In this document: one piece after another, positions 1 through 11,008 of the stretch
How positions within the stretch are numbered: position 1 is the first letter of the stretch
Layout of the letters: every line of letters begins with the position of its first letter
NCBI RefSeq assembly: GCF_001625215.2
Contig: NC_030383.2
Coordinates: forward strand, 2,492,779-2,556,778
Source: Daucus carota subsp. sativus
Taxonomy: Eukaryota; Streptophyta; Magnoliopsida; Apiales; Apiaceae
Reading direction: 5' to 3'
Length of the DNA: 64,000 bases
Notes under the pieces: model-generated
Told to the model about the DNA's origin: nothing
Database searches by the model: none
Seen by the model: only the letters and a program-made list of their open reading frames with translations
Program-made: the position numbers and the translations under genes

Positions 1-597
1 ACTTGGCATAAGAAGGAACTTGTTGAATGGCATCTAAAAGAGGAATGTTTATCTTGACTTGTTTAAAAACCTCTAGGATTTGTTCCATTTGGGCCGATTG
101 TTTAGGAGGAATGAGTCTTTGTGGGTAAGGAACCCTTGGCTTGTAAACTTCTTCGTTGGGCCTTTGAGAGATGGGCCCAGGACTAGGTTCACTCATAGAC
201 TCACGGACTCTAGAACATTCGGTTTTGTCATGATTAGTGCTAGACAAAGAAGGATTTGTTTTAGGAATCGACTCCTCATTAACGTTATCACCAACTTTGT
301 TATCCACTTGATTTCCCGACCTTAGAGAGATAATCGCATTAACATTCTCGTGGGGTCTTTGATTGAGAGGAAATTTCGGATTGACCTCGGGTTGACTCGG
401 CAACTTGTTCTTTTCTCGCTCACATAACGCGCTAGCTAATTGACTCAATTGGGCCTCTAACTTAGAAACAGCTTGCACATTAGAATGCAAAATTTGCCTA
501 TCTTGGGTTAGGGTTGTCATGAAGGTTTGTTGTGATTGAGTCAAATTAGTTTGCGATTTCACTAAGGCTTCCAAACTCTTTTCTAATGAATTAAGGC
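1..597 (-). pseudogene. Gypsy gag-protease coding segment, downstream half (interrupted)
   Basis: On the minus strand this stretch is open throughout. It encodes a coiled-coil-like Gln/Leu-rich segment (about positions 597-420), a LRSG-type motif near 320, and the segment YPQRLIPPKQ...NIPLLDAI...PSYAK near the left edge. This order is typical of Athila/Tat gag between the capsid domain and the aspartic protease. The frame continues from the gag piece at 11580-12782 once the copia element and one copy of its 5-bp target duplication are ignored, so gag was open when copia entered. The protease and pol parts would lie beyond position 1. Confidence 0.8.
593..597. repeat. Target site duplication AAGGC, left of copia element
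   Basis: AAGGC directly precedes the left LTR (TGTTAG... at 598). The same five bases follow the right LTR at 11580-11584. Perfect 5-bp duplications are the usual signature of copia integrase. Confidence 0.93.
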
Positions 598-1168
598 TGT
601 TAGGTCCTATAAATTCACTATATAATCTGATATAGCTATCACAATCTGTAACACAGTAAGACAATATAAGAGATTGAAAGCAGTAAACTCTTATATTCAC
701 AAAGCTTGAATGGTTACAAAAACTCTCTCAGTGATTTATATTGTATCACTAAGAGCTGCTAGGGTTCTTAACAATATACTCGATAACTCAACTCATATAG
801 AGTAACCCTAATCTGTGTTTATATAGACACAGTTACAAAATCAATCTCTGATTTGATATCCTATAAATCAGCTAATAAATCTATCAATCAAAGATTGCTC
901 CAGTTTTCTGTTTAGTTTCCATAGTCAGCAAATCACTCCTCAGCTTCTATCCTTCCTTGAAGTATATCCGCTTCTGAGCTCTTTCCACGTGTAAACTCTG
1001 TCGAGTCTTGACTATGTAAACTCTGATCAGACTTTATCAAACTCTGTCAGACTTTATCAAACTCTGTCAGACTTTACTAGACTCTGATCAGCTTCCATAT
1101 TAAACTCTGATGATTCCTGTTCTAAAACAAACCTTAAGAACATCAGTAATCATCAATTATATCTAACA
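598..1168 (-). repeat. Copia 3' LTR (left)
   Basis: A 571-bp LTR with TG...CA ends, flanked on the inner side by the polypurine tract. It is identical to the LTR at 11009-11579 except at 683. It contains a run of AAACTCTG motifs near 990-1110 and a TATA-like CTATATAAA on the minus strand near 819-827. Confidence 0.95.
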
Positions 1169-1180
1169 ATCTCCCCCAAC
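1169..1180 (-). promoter_or_regulatory. Copia polypurine tract
   Basis: On the minus strand GTTGGGGGAGAT lies directly against the 3' LTR. This is the expected primer for plus-strand DNA synthesis and it fixes the element's orientation. Confidence 0.85.
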
Positions 1181-1296
1181 TTGTGCATGAATAAATTATG
1201 TGCAAGTTAACAGATAATTGATGATGTCAAAACATTTAAGTCAAATGCAACAGAGTTTAACTATATAACAGAAAACTTTTAAAACTTACAGATACT

Positions 1297-3609
1297 TTAT
1301 TCCTTAGCTGCATAGACACCATTTGCTGTCTTTAGATACTCTCTGAGGAGTTCTTTTTCAGCATCATCAAGCACTGTAATCATTTGTCTCTTGATCTCTC
1401 TCAACTCTGGATCTGAAACTCCAGTTTGATAAATTGCAGCTCTGAGATCATAGATCTTGTTCTTCTTCAAGTCTCTATCCAGCCTGATATTGTAAGCTTT
1501 ATTAGACTCTTCATTAAATGCAAGAGTTCTAATTCCACCTATTGTTTCAATTTTTGCTGAATTTTTCTTCATCTCCACCAGCTGTCCTTTATGATTGAGA
1601 TATTTAGGAATGAAAGGTCCAGCATTTTTATTTCCTGTAATCCCCATCTTTCTTCTGATTTGATCTTTCAGCAGGTTGGAGATGTGTTGTCCTGACTTGT
1701 TCTTTACTTGAAATATGTATGATACATATCTCAATTCTTCCCAGTGTTTAGCATATAGATCTGCTTCAAGCACTCTAAACACTGTTCCATCAGACATGAA
1801 GTAGATAAGGATATTATCTCCTCTGTCATTCTTTACCAACTGGACTGAATCAAGTTTGTCCATTTTGTCTTGCAATACCCCAGTCTTGGGAGCACAGAGA
1901 GATGAGGGGTCATCTGGTCTTGATCCTATACTCTGATCAAATTTTTCATATTTGGATCCCAGCCCTCCTTTATCTCTTCCTGCCTTTTGATGAGAAAATG
2001 GTTTAATTGAGCCTTTTTCAAAACTTATTTCAGTCATCAGAGTAGGTTTTGCAAATCCAGCCAGTGGTGTAGTTGTTGGTTTGAACACAGCTTGAGCTTT
2101 GTCAGAGACTGTGTCTTTCTTTGCTTCTTTATTGACTTGAGCTGTGTCAGAGGTCAATCTTTCTTTTTGAGGTTCTGCAACATGAGCTCTGTCAGAGATT
2201 GCAGCTTCTGTTTTCTTTTCCTTCACAACTTGATCCTTGTCAGAGGTTGTAGATTTCTTCTTTTCCCAGCCTCTCTCCAGATGTTCATCTACTTTGCTTT
2301 TACCCTTGGAGGTGTATTCATCTTCAGAGTATACCTTCTTGATTGGTAAACTCTGATCAGCAACAGTAGCTTCTTTGATCAGTATCCCTTTTTCTTTTGG
2401 TCTGGCAGTTGATTTTGCAGGCTTTTGGATTTTTCCTGACTTTATTGCTTCAGCATGTTCTTTCTTTAGTTCTTCTTCTTCTGCAGCAATCAACTCCAAA
2501 TCCAAATTTGCTTCTGGATTTTCTTTTTCAAAAACCAATCTAGCAAGCTCTTCATCAGTCATGGGTTTGTCTGATCCAGTCACTGGTCTTTGATTAGATC
2601 CAGATGTGATGTTGTGAGTTGGACCAGACTTTGTGCTTTGCTTAGATGATTTCTGACTGTCAGAGTTTGAAACTCTTCCACCAGTCCCTGCTTGAAATCT
2701 CTTGTGCTTTGTAAAATCATCAGCATCATCATCATCATCCTTTTTCTTCCTTTTCAGAGATTGAGTAGTAGACTTGCATTTGACTTGAGCTACTCTCTCC
2801 CCCTTTTTGACATCATCCTCATCAGGAATCAGAATGGATGTGATCAGAGAAAGTGAAGTTTGGATAGCTTCAAGCTGTTTGGACATCTTTTCTTGATTGG
2901 ATTCAATCAAGGTCATCCTTTGGTTAAGAGATTCATTTGTAGTGACCAGCTTCTGTACACTTTCTTTCATAGGATTGAAGGTCCTTTTCTTTTCCAGGTC
3001 ATTTGTCTCCTTGACCTTTGCCACCTCAGTTCTTAGACTATCTATAGATTTAGATGTCTGGTCATGAGCAGGATGAAATGTCTTCAGATATAGAATTGTG
3101 CCCTTGAGGCTTGACATAACATCAGAGTTTGTAATCTTCTTCTCTGCCATAGCTAAGAACTCTTCAGCTTTAGGTGTTTCCAAGGAGTGCTGGTGACTCA
3201 ACCAGAGTTTATCCCAGACTTCATTTGGTGGATCAACCTGAAGATCCCTTGGGAGTGGCTCAGAGGCTGTATTCAGAGTTTGTAGCCTTGCATTGAACTG
3301 GCTAGTAGACTCCCATTTCTGTTGTGTCAAAGGGATTTCAGCATTGTCATCCTTGTCAGTATCTGAACTGGTATCATCCTCAGTATCAGAGTTTGCTTTT
3401 TCATCTGCAGGAACAGGATCTGCAACTTTCTCCACATTATCCTGAGCAGATTTTCCTTTATCTTCAGACTGTGACTTGATGGGCTCTTCACCAGTCTGAG
3501 CAAGAGTTTGTAAGGCTTCCACAGCTACTTTGTCAGTTTCATCAACTACATCAGACCTGTAGTTCTCTGGAGCTGTATCATGAACAATGGCATCCTCTGG
3601 AATTTTCAT
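1297..3609 (-). CDS. Copia third ORF, env-position protein, main part (770 aa)
   Basis: The ORF lies between pol and the 3' LTR, where SIRE elements carry an env-like or accessory ORF. The product is highly charged: an acidic N-terminal third rich in Asp/Glu/Ser, a likely coiled coil around residues 200-250, a long Lys/Glu/Ser-rich middle with repeated SDKxQV-type units (about 470-530), and a better-structured C-terminal 200 residues. I see no signal peptide, transmembrane helix or fusion peptide, so 'envelope' is positional only. The frame stays open upstream of this ATG to about 3811 and overlaps the end of the 115-codon ORF at 3714-4061. The two probably form one protein split by a frame change. 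Function is unknown. Confidence 0.75.
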   Translation of the reverse strand: MKIPEDAIVHDTAPENYRSDVVDETDKVAVEALQTLAQTGEEPIKSQSEDKGKSAQDNVEKVADPVPADEKANSDTEDDTSSDTDKDDNAEIPLTQQKWESTSQFNARLQTLNTASEPLPRDLQVDPPNEVWDKLWLSHQHSLETPKAEEFLAMAEKKITNSDVMSSLKGTILYLKTFHPAHDQTSKSIDSLRTEVAKVKETNDLEKKRTFNPMKESVQKLVTTNESLNQRMTLIESNQEKMSKQLEAIQTSLSLITSILIPDEDDVKKGERVAQVKCKSTTQSLKRKKKDDDDDADDFTKHKRFQAGTGGRVSNSDSQKSSKQSTKSGPTHNITSGSNQRPVTGSDKPMTDEELARLVFEKENPEANLDLELIAAEEEELKKEHAEAIKSGKIQKPAKSTARPKEKGILIKEATVADQSLPIKKVYSEDEYTSKGKSKVDEHLERGWEKKKSTTSDKDQVVKEKKTEAAISDRAHVAEPQKERLTSDTAQVNKEAKKDTVSDKAQAVFKPTTTPLAGFAKPTLMTEISFEKGSIKPFSHQKAGRDKGGLGSKYEKFDQSIGSRPDDPSSLCAPKTGVLQDKMDKLDSVQLVKNDRGDNILIYFMSDGTVFRVLEADLYAKHWEELRYVSYIFQVKNKSGQHISNLLKDQIRRKMGITGNKNAGPFIPKYLNHKGQLVEMKKNSAKIETIGGIRTLAFNEESNKAYNIRLDRDLKKNKIYDLRAAIYQTGVSDPELREIKRQMITVLDDAEKELLREYLKTANGVYAAKE

Positions 3610-3713
3610 TGGAGATTGAGGAATTTGACCATGATCAGATAGTGGAGTTTGACAATCAGACTGAGTTGCTCCAGCTTCAGCAGTAACTGGTTCATCACAC
3701 CTGATCTCTTCAT

Positions 3714-4061
3714 CTACTGCAGATTTGCATCTCCATTCGTAATGTATGCAGGATGTTCCGGCAAGTTGAGTGCCTGACGAACAGTTGCTGGAGTAACTGC
3801 ATACTCCTCCCCGTCATAGGAAAACACAATTGATGGTGATCCATCTGCACCACCATTGTCATATGTACCCGACCTCCAAAAGCTGATGATTTGGCTTCCT
3901 GAAAGTCTTGCAGGAGCGGTGAGAGCTGTACCGATGACACTCTGTGCCAAGAATCGCTGAAAGGGATGATAATCCCTTGGAGCTTCCGCAGTGTCAAGAA
4001 TGGCTGCATAGTTATTTGGAACAAATTCAACACCTGCCAAGATAAAAGCTGTAGTGGCCAT
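3714..4061 (-). pseudogene. Copia third ORF, N-terminal piece (115 aa, frame-broken)
   Basis: It starts MATTAFILAG and carries a compact segment (FLAQSVIGTALTAPARL ... SFWRSGTYD ... VTPATVRQALNLPE). This resembles the N-terminal domain often seen in the post-pol ORF of asterid copia elements, though that is recall, not a search. It ends at a TAG at 3714-3716. The frame used by the 770-aa ORF is already open from about 3811, so the break lies in the 3714-3811 overlap. A frameshift, a deletion of the usual following domain, or an unrecognised intron could each explain this. Confidence 0.6.
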
Positions 4062-4748
4062 TAGATCAGAGATTATGAGAAGAAGATGTTTGAGGAAGTG
4101 TGTAGATGAAGATTTGAATTTGCAGAGAACAAAGTGTAAGAGTGTTGGTTAGAAAGTGAAAGTAGAGAGTAAGTGTAAAATTGAATAATAAAATCTGATC
4201 TGAAAAACTCTTCAGATTTTGTTGAACTGAGTACGCATGGGCTTTTTATTCAATTAGACACCTGTCAAAATGTAACTGGTAGATGAATGTTAGTGGGATA
4301 GAGAAACGAGCGTAATCATCATGAGTGCAGTAAAACATGCGCAGTAATAAATGCTGATTACACGTTCTCCTATTAAAAAGTTGTGCATGTAAACCCACTA
4401 ATAATACATCCGTTTGAAACATATTCTCTTCACATTCTCTGAATATTTGAAATAAAAATCAAGATCAAATCTCTCGACTTTTAAACTCTGAGATTTAAGT
4501 CAAAGAAAATAAATTTCTGCAAACCTCAGAATAAAGACATAATTTTCAGAATATTCATCAATAAATCAGAGTTTGTTCTAAAATCCATAGCTCAATAATG
4601 TGCCTGTGAAATGAGTGTGTGGTCATGTTAAATCAGAGAATATAAAATTTCACAATTTCGTAATTATAAGGTAGACAAAAATAATTTATGCAAACTCTCA
4701 AAATTTAGACTGAGACATACTCTGATGATTCAGATAAAATAATATAAC

Positions 4749-4786
<38 letters not shown>

Positions 4787-5420
4787 CTTCAAGGACGCTT
4801 TTCAGTGTAAGTGAGGCACGACCTTTAAATATACTATTGCATTAGTATTTCTCCAGTAATCAGAGATTGTGACTGGTCACCATAGATTATAAAATCTTAG
4901 CAATTACTTAATACCAGCAAATGTTTGGGTCTTCCCAGTCACTGTCATATTAACATCTAAGATCTCAAAGGAGTACCATGCTTATTTTTCAGGGGGGGTT
5001 TTGGCTCAGGTAACAAAAACATCAGAGTTTATAATCACTGTCTAGTATATGAGAGAAAATTTAAATTAATCAGTCTCACTTATAATTAAGATATGTGAAG
5101 TAGTAGAGTCTCAATGATATCAACATGCATAGTGAACTAATGTAGCACAACATTGAGATCAGGATTGAGGAACTTAGCTGAGATTCATGATTACTCATTC
5201 AGAACATGCTTCATGATATCTTCATAGGTGATTTGTCTCAGGGAAGATAAAAATGAGATCATTTATCAAGATTCAGAGAATGTTATCAGAGAATGTTATC
5301 AGAGTAAAACAATCAGAGTATATCATCAGAGTTTATCAATCAGAGTATATCATGGCAGATGTGTGAGTAATACATATGGTAAATTTGACAATTTAAATTT
5401 TAAAGATCTAACCAATATGT
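4062..5420. other. Copia pol to ORF3 spacer, with 35-bp poly-T
   Basis: No supported ORF. The spacer holds a run of 35 T (4752-4786) and many scattered CAGAGTTT/AAACTCTG motifs, with a cluster at 5270-5350. It probably serves as the leader of the third ORF. Confidence 0.7.
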
Positions 5421-8400
5421 TTACTCAGTTCCTGATATCATTCCTAGCTCATTCACCAGCCTAGTAAAAGTTGCTTCACTTAATGGCTTGGTGAAGATGT
5501 CTGCTAGCTGCTGTTCAGTAGGAACAAAGTGAAGTTCAATGGTTCCTTCCTCCACATGCTCCCTTATAAAATGATATCTTATACTGATGTGCTTTGTCAG
5601 AGAATGTTGAACTGGATTTCCTGTCATAGCAATAGCACTTTGGTTATCACAATAAATAGGAATTTTAGAGAAGGATAACCCATAGTCCAACAGCTGATTC
5701 TTCATCCAAAGAATTTGAGCACAACAGCTGCCTGCAGCAATATACTCTGATTCTGCTGTTGATGTTGAGATGGACTTCTGCTTCTTACTGTACCAAGAAA
5801 CTAGTCTTCCACCCAGAAATTGACAACTCCCACTTGTGCTTTTCCTGTCAATTTTGCAACCTGCAAAATCTGCATCAGAGTATCCAGTAAGACTAAAATC
5901 TGATTCTCTAGGGTACCATAGTCCCAATGATGTGGTTCCCTTGAGATATCTGAATATCCTTTTTACTGCAATCAGATGAGGTTCTCTTGGATCTGCCTGA
6001 AATCTTGCACATAGACATGTGGCATACATAATGTCTGGTCTACTTGCAGTCAGATAAAGCAATGATCCAATCATTCCTCTGTAGTTTGTGATATCTACTG
6101 ATGCACCAGTATCTTTGTCTAGTTTTGTTGCTGTTGCCATGGGAGTAGTTGCAGCAGAACTGTCTTGCATACCAAATTTCTTTAAAAGATTTCTGGTATA
6201 CTTGGCTTGATTTATAAAAATCCCATCTTCAGTCTGTTCAACTTGTAAACCCAGAAAATAACTGAGTTCCCCCATCATGCTCATTTGGTACCTGGACTGC
6301 ATGAGCTTGGCAAATCTTTGACAGAGTTTAGCATTAGTGGAGCCAAAAATAATGTCATCAACATAGATTTGAACTAAAAGCAGATCATTGCCATGATTCA
6401 AATAAAACAGAGTTTTATCTATGGTACCTCTAGTGAATCCACTTTCAAGAAGAAATTGAGCTAGAGTTTCATACCATGCCCTTGGAGCCTGCTTTAGTCC
6501 ATAAAGTGCTTTGTCCAACCTGTAGACATAGTCTGGATGTTTTGGATCCACAAAACCTGGAGGTTGTTCAACATATACCTCTTCATCCAGTTTCCCATTT
6601 AGAAAAGCACTTTTGACATCCATCTGAAATACTTTGAATTTCTTGTGTGCAGCATAGGCCAGAAAGATTCTAATTGCCTCCAGTCTTGCAACTGGAGCAA
6701 ATGTCTCATCATAATCAATACCTTCCTGTTGTGAATACCCTTTTGCCACAAGCCTTGCTTTATTCCTTGTAATGACACCCTCGCTGTCAGTTTTGTTTCT
6801 AAACACCCATTTTGCACCAACTATTGATCTGTCTTTAGGTCTTGGTACTAGGGTCCAGACTTTATTTCTCTCAAATTCATTTAACTCTTCTTGCATTGCT
6901 TGAATCCAATCAGGATCTTGAAGAGCTTCCTCCACCTTTTTGGGTTCTGTTTGTGACAGAAAGCAATGATGTAAACATTCATTTGCTGTAGCTGTCCTTG
7001 TTTGCACACCTGCTTCTGGATTTCCAATTATTAAATCAGGTGTGTGAGACTTTGTCCACTTCCTTGCATGTGGAAGTTGACCATTTTCATCATTGGATCC
7101 TCCCCCTTGATCCATGCTCTCTTGATTCTGTTGATTATTCTCTGTAGCTCCCCCTGCATTTGTGCTATCAGAGTTTGAATCAGTATTCTCTGATGAGTTT
7201 GAGTCAGCATTCTCTGAGGAATCTTGGGTAGAGTCTGAAATATTCTGATGCTCCCCCTCAGCAAGTGCTTCATCATCATCAACTTGTAAATTTTCATCAG
7301 AGTTTGCTGTATCTTGTTCACAGTCAGAGTTTGACTGTTCATCAGAGTTTATCGAATCAGAGAATATTTCTTCATTTTCAAAATGCAGTTTTTCATGATC
7401 ATCCATATCTGTTAAACCCATGATTTTCTTGTCATCAAATGACACATGTATGGATTCCATGATCACCTTGGTTCTTAGATTGTAGACTCTGAAGGCCTTT
7501 GTTATCAGAGGATAACCTACAAAGATGCCTTCATCAGCTTTTAAATCAAACTTGGTAAGCTGTTCTGGATGAGTCTTCAAGACAAAGCATTTGCACCCAA
7601 ATATATGAAAATACTTCAGATTTGGCTTCTTTTTCTTCACCATCTCATATGGGGTCTTGCCATGCTTATTAATCAAGGTTGCATTTTGAGTGAAACAAGC
7701 TGTTTGAACAGCTTCTGCCCAGAAATAAGTAGGCAATTTAGCCTCATCAAGCATAGTTCTGGCAGCTTCTACAAGAGTTCTGTTTTTCCTTTCAACTACA
7801 CCATTTTGCTGTGGTGTACCAGGTGCAGAGAACTGTTGCACTACACCTCTTTCCTTGCAGAACTCTTCCATTGTTGAATTTCTAAACTCTGTTCCATTAT
7901 CACTTCTAATAATCTTCACTTTGTCTTCAGATCCATGATCCAGTTGTGTCACATGATCCATCAGATGCAAGGCTGTTTCATCTTTAGAGTGAAGAAAATA
8001 TACCCAAGTGTATCTAGTATACTCATCAACAATGACAAGAGCATATTTCTTCCTTGCAATTGATGGTACATTGACTGGTCCAAATAGATCAACATGTAGA
8101 AGATGATATGGTTTGTTTATTGAGAATTCAGTCTTACTCTTGAAAGATGTCTTTCTCTGCTTGGCTTTTTGACATGAGTCACACAATCCATCAGATGTCA
8201 GTAGTGATTCAGGAAGTCCTCTCACAAGCTTTTTCTTTATAAGCTCATTTATCGAATTGAAATTTAGATGTGAAAGCTTCTTGTGCCACTTCCAACTTTC
8301 TTCTGCAGAGATCCTTGTAGACAAGCAAATTGCTTTTCCTTCAGAGTTTGTAGGCAAGTGGATTTCATAAATATTCCCATGTCTGTGAGCAATCACTGCC

Positions 8401-8708
8401 ACTTTGCCTGTTGACTTGCTTACAATCTCACTGTGTTCTTCATAGAAATCAACATGATATCCTCTGTCACAGATTTGACTGACAGAGAGTAAATTGTGTT
8501 TTAGCCCTTGAACAAGAGCTACATTAGATATGATGACATTTCCAAGATTGATGTTGCCATATCCCAGAGTCCTTCCTATGTTGCCATCTCCATAAGAAAC
8601 ACTTGGGCCAGCCTTCTCCACAAACTCTGACAGCAGGGCCTTATTTCCAGTCATGTGTCCTGAACATCCACTGTCCAAGACTAGAATATTCTTCCTGTTG
8701 CCCTGCAA
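5421..8708 (-). CDS. pol: Copia Pol polyprotein (protease, integrase, reverse transcriptase, RNase H)
   Basis: The 1095-aa frame is open. Protease is at the very start, with catalytic Asp12 in [11 protein letters not shown]. The integrase zinc-binding region shows WHKKLSH and CDSCQKAK (about 130-180). The integrase core shows [15 protein letters not shown] and the Glu of [13 protein letters not shown]. After a Ser/Asn/Asp-rich linker (about 430-550), reverse transcriptase shows DVKSAFLNG and YVDDIIFGS, and RNase H shows [10 protein letters not shown] and STAESEYIA. All expected catalytic residues are present. The frame is the same as Gag's but is separated from it by an in-frame TAG and a TGA. 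The first codon drawn here is TTG, so true translation must start upstream by readthrough or splicing. Confidence 0.95.
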   Translation of the reverse strand: MQGNRKNILVLDSGCSGHMTGNKALLSEFVEKAGPSVSYGDGNIGRTLGYGNINLGNVIISNVALVQGLKHNLLSVSQICDRGYHVDFYEEHSEIVSKSTGKVAVIAHRHGNIYEIHLPTNSEGKAICLSTRISAEESWKWHKKLSHLNFNSINELIKKKLVRGLPESLLTSDGLCDSCQKAKQRKTSFKSKTEFSINKPYHLLHVDLFGPVNVPSIARKKYALVIVDEYTRYTWVYFLHSKDETALHLMDHVTQLDHGSEDKVKIIRSDNGTEFRNSTMEEFCKERGVVQQFSAPGTPQQNGVVERKNRTLVEAARTMLDEAKLPTYFWAEAVQTACFTQNATLINKHGKTPYEMVKKKKPNLKYFHIFGCKCFVLKTHPEQLTKFDLKADEGIFVGYPLITKAFRVYNLRTKVIMESIHVSFDDKKIMGLTDMDDHEKLHFENEEIFSDSINSDEQSNSDCEQDTANSDENLQVDDDEALAEGEHQNISDSTQDSSENADSNSSENTDSNSDSTNAGGATENNQQNQESMDQGGGSNDENGQLPHARKWTKSHTPDLIIGNPEAGVQTRTATANECLHHCFLSQTEPKKVEEALQDPDWIQAMQEELNEFERNKVWTLVPRPKDRSIVGAKWVFRNKTDSEGVITRNKARLVAKGYSQQEGIDYDETFAPVARLEAIRIFLAYAAHKKFKVFQMDVKSAFLNGKLDEEVYVEQPPGFVDPKHPDYVYRLDKALYGLKQAPRAWYETLAQFLLESGFTRGTIDKTLFYLNHGNDLLLVQIYVDDIIFGSTNAKLCQRFAKLMQSRYQMSMMGELSYFLGLQVEQTEDGIFINQAKYTRNLLKKFGMQDSSAATTPMATATKLDKDTGASVDITNYRGMIGSLLYLTASRPDIMYATCLCARFQADPREPHLIAVKRIFRYLKGTTSLGLWYPRESDFSLTGYSDADFAGCKIDRKSTSGSCQFLGGRLVSWYSKKQKSISTSTAESEYIAAGSCCAQILWMKNQLLDYGLSFSKIPIYCDNQSAIAMTGNPVQHSLTKHISIRYHFIREHVEEGTIELHFVPTEQQLADIFTKPLSEATFTRLVNELGMISGTE

Positions 8709-8720
8709 TCACAAAGACCA

Positions 8721-10952
8721 CTAATTGTTAGTTTTAAGGACCCAGACTTGCTTGGATCCCTTGGCCTTATTAAGTTTGTTAGCTTTTGCAGCGGTATTAT
8801 TATCAGAGTTTGAGCTAACAGACTTTGCAACAGAGTTTGTACTAGAAACAGATTTTGTACTTGCAGAGCTTTTATTAAACTTCTTCAAAGAAGGTTTCAA
8901 TTGATAATAATCATAATACAAACTATGATATTCTTTGCAAGTATAAATAGAATGCCATAAACTACCACAATGAAAACATGGATCTTGTGGTTTATATCTA
9001 ATACTACTTTTTCTAACTCCAGACTTTGTAGGTAAAGAGTTAATGTCCTTGTTCTTCCTGCAAAAATTAGCAAGATGATTAGTATTACCACAGTTATGGC
9101 ATGTCTTCCTAGGTGCATTTGGAACAGGCATGTAGTTGTTACTCTTGTCTATGCCAATTTTGCCATTTCTATTTTTCCTAGGCTCCTTGTTTCTGTCATC
9201 AGACTTTACCTCTTTAAGCTTATGTTTAAGCTGTTTCTGAGTCATCAGTCCTATGTTAACCTGTTTGGGTTTTTCAGATTTTAAATTGTTGTTAATCTCT
9301 GATTTTGGTCTACATTGTTTAGTCTTAGAGGATTCAACAACAAATTTAACAGGTTTAACCTTAGGTTTTTGAGTTTTAACAAACTCTGTTTTTGATGACT
9401 CAGCTTCTGAGTTATCAGTGTAACCTAGTCCTTTCTTCCAGTTTCCACTACCTAAGATATCCTGAGTAGTTTTGCCTGAATTAGTCCATGTTTTAATAAT
9501 TTCCCTTTCCTTAGCAAGTTCTGATTGAAGAGATGCATACCTCTTTAATAATTCATCTTTGATAATGACAGCATCATCTCTTTCTTTCTGAACTTCCAAC
9601 ATTTGAACTAATTCTTTTTCAAGATAATCATTTCTTTTCTTTACACTTAGAGTTTCAGATTTTAATCTTTCATTTTCTAAAGTCTGATCTCTAAAGCTTG
9701 TATGCAAAGTTTTAAGAAACAATCTTAACTCAGTTATATCTTCAGTATCAAAGGCAAGAGTAGAATGAGGTACCTTAGCAGGAGATTCAGAGTTGTTGTC
9801 AGTGTTTGCCATCAGAGCATAATTGACTTCTTCTTCTGAATCAGATGTATCTGTCCAGTTTCCTTTCTTGGTGAAAAAGGCTTTTTCTTTTTCCTTCTTG
9901 GCCTTCTTGCATTCAGATGCAAAGTGTCCCTTTTCACCACAGTTGAAACAGGTATACTTGTCAGCTTTTCCAGCTTTTCCTTCTTTGCCCTCATTCTTCT
10001 TAAAGTTCTTCTTGTCATAAACTCTGTCAGAGTTTCTGTCTTTTCTTGAAAAACTTTTGCCTTTGTTGAACTTTTTGTAGGCCAACTTCTTGAAGCTTTT
10101 CACCATCAATGCTGCTAACTGCATCATCTCATCATCACTTTCTTCAGAGTCTGAGGGAACATCAGAGTTTGAGTCATCAGAGTTTGATGACTCAATGTCA
10201 GACTTTGTGATATGAGCTTTTCCTTTGCTCTTAGCAGCTTCCTCTTGAACTTTCAGAGCAACAGACTTTGATTTTCCTCCATGACGTTTGCTCCTTTGCT
10301 CCATTTCAAGTTCATGGGTCTTCAATCTTCCATAAACATCATCAAGAGACATTTCTCCAAGATCAAGATTGTCTCTAATTGTGGTGACTTTCAAATCCCA
10401 TTTTTCAGGAAGAGCCAGAAGGAATTTGAGATTTGAGTCTTCAAGATCATATTCCTTGTCCACCAGAGATAAGTCATTCAGCAGTTTGACAAATCTGTCA
10501 TACAGATCTGTCAGAGACTCACCAGATTTTGAGTCAAAGTGCTCATACTCCTGTGTAAGGATTGTTTTTCTGTTTTTCTTAATGGCCTGAGTTCCTTGAC
10601 ATCTGGTTTCCAGAGCATCCCAGATTTGTTTAGCAGTTTTGCACCCAATTACCCTATTAGACATTGCATTGTCAAGAGCACTGTGCAAAAGGTGTTTCAC
10701 CTTTGAGTCTTTACTAATTGACAGGATGTCCTCAGGGGTATAATCTTTCTTTTCTTTTGGGACCATCTTCTGAGGTTCATCAGCAAGCCCAACAGAGAGC
10801 TTGGTGGGCATATGTGGTCCATCAAAGATCCTGTCAAGATATTCTGGATCAACAGAGTCTAAGAATATTATCATTCTCTCTTTCCAGACTGGATATTCAG
10901 ATGCCTTAAGGATTGGAACTCTAAAGGATGAAGCTTGTGATTTTTCAGACAT
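8721..10952 (-). CDS. gag: Copia Gag polyprotein (743 aa, three zinc knuckles)
   Basis: It starts with ATG 56 bp inside the 5' LTR. The N-terminal half (about 1-230) is a capsid-type UBN2 domain (SEYPVWKERMIIFLD, LYDRFVKLLNDLS). A Ser/Asp-rich linker follows, then a CCHC knuckle near residues 334-347 (CFNCGEKGHFASEC). Next are a predicted coiled coil (about 410-490) and two more CCHC knuckles near 616 and 658 (CHNCGNTNHLANFC, CFHCGSLWHSIYTC). One or two knuckles are usual in copia Gag, so three is notable. It ends with a TAG in the Pol frame. The protein would form virus-like particles and bind element RNA. Confidence 0.93.
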   Translation of the reverse strand: MSEKSQASSFRVPILKASEYPVWKERMIIFLDSVDPEYLDRIFDGPHMPTKLSVGLADEPQKMVPKEKKDYTPEDILSISKDSKVKHLLHSALDNAMSNRVIGCKTAKQIWDALETRCQGTQAIKKNRKTILTQEYEHFDSKSGESLTDLYDRFVKLLNDLSLVDKEYDLEDSNLKFLLALPEKWDLKVTTIRDNLDLGEMSLDDVYGRLKTHELEMEQRSKRHGGKSKSVALKVQEEAAKSKGKAHITKSDIESSNSDDSNSDVPSDSEESDDEMMQLAALMVKSFKKLAYKKFNKGKSFSRKDRNSDRVYDKKNFKKNEGKEGKAGKADKYTCFNCGEKGHFASECKKAKKEKEKAFFTKKGNWTDTSDSEEEVNYALMANTDNNSESPAKVPHSTLAFDTEDITELRLFLKTLHTSFRDQTLENERLKSETLSVKKRNDYLEKELVQMLEVQKERDDAVIIKDELLKRYASLQSELAKEREIIKTWTNSGKTTQDILGSGNWKKGLGYTDNSEAESSKTEFVKTQKPKVKPVKFVVESSKTKQCRPKSEINNNLKSEKPKQVNIGLMTQKQLKHKLKEVKSDDRNKEPRKNRNGKIGIDKSNNYMPVPNAPRKTCHNCGNTNHLANFCRKNKDINSLPTKSGVRKSSIRYKPQDPCFHCGSLWHSIYTCKEYHSLYYDYYQLKPSLKKFNKSSASTKSVSSTNSVAKSVSSNSDNNTAAKANKLNKAKGSKQVWVLKTNN

Positions 10953-10994
10953 GATTGTGTTTAAGATCTCACTGTAGTATTCTTAACAGAGCTG

Positions 10995-11006
10995 GCTCTG
11001 ATACCA
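10995..11006 (-). promoter_or_regulatory. Copia primer binding site (initiator tRNA-Met)
   Basis: On the minus strand TGGTATCAGAGC follows the 5' LTR after two bases. It is the standard plant copia PBS complementary to the 3' end of initiator methionine tRNA. Confidence 0.92.
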
Positions 11007-11008
11007 CT

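Noticed and set aside
1297..3609. Calling the third copia ORF a true envelope gene
   Set aside because: No signal peptide, transmembrane helix or fusion motif is visible. Only its position matches.
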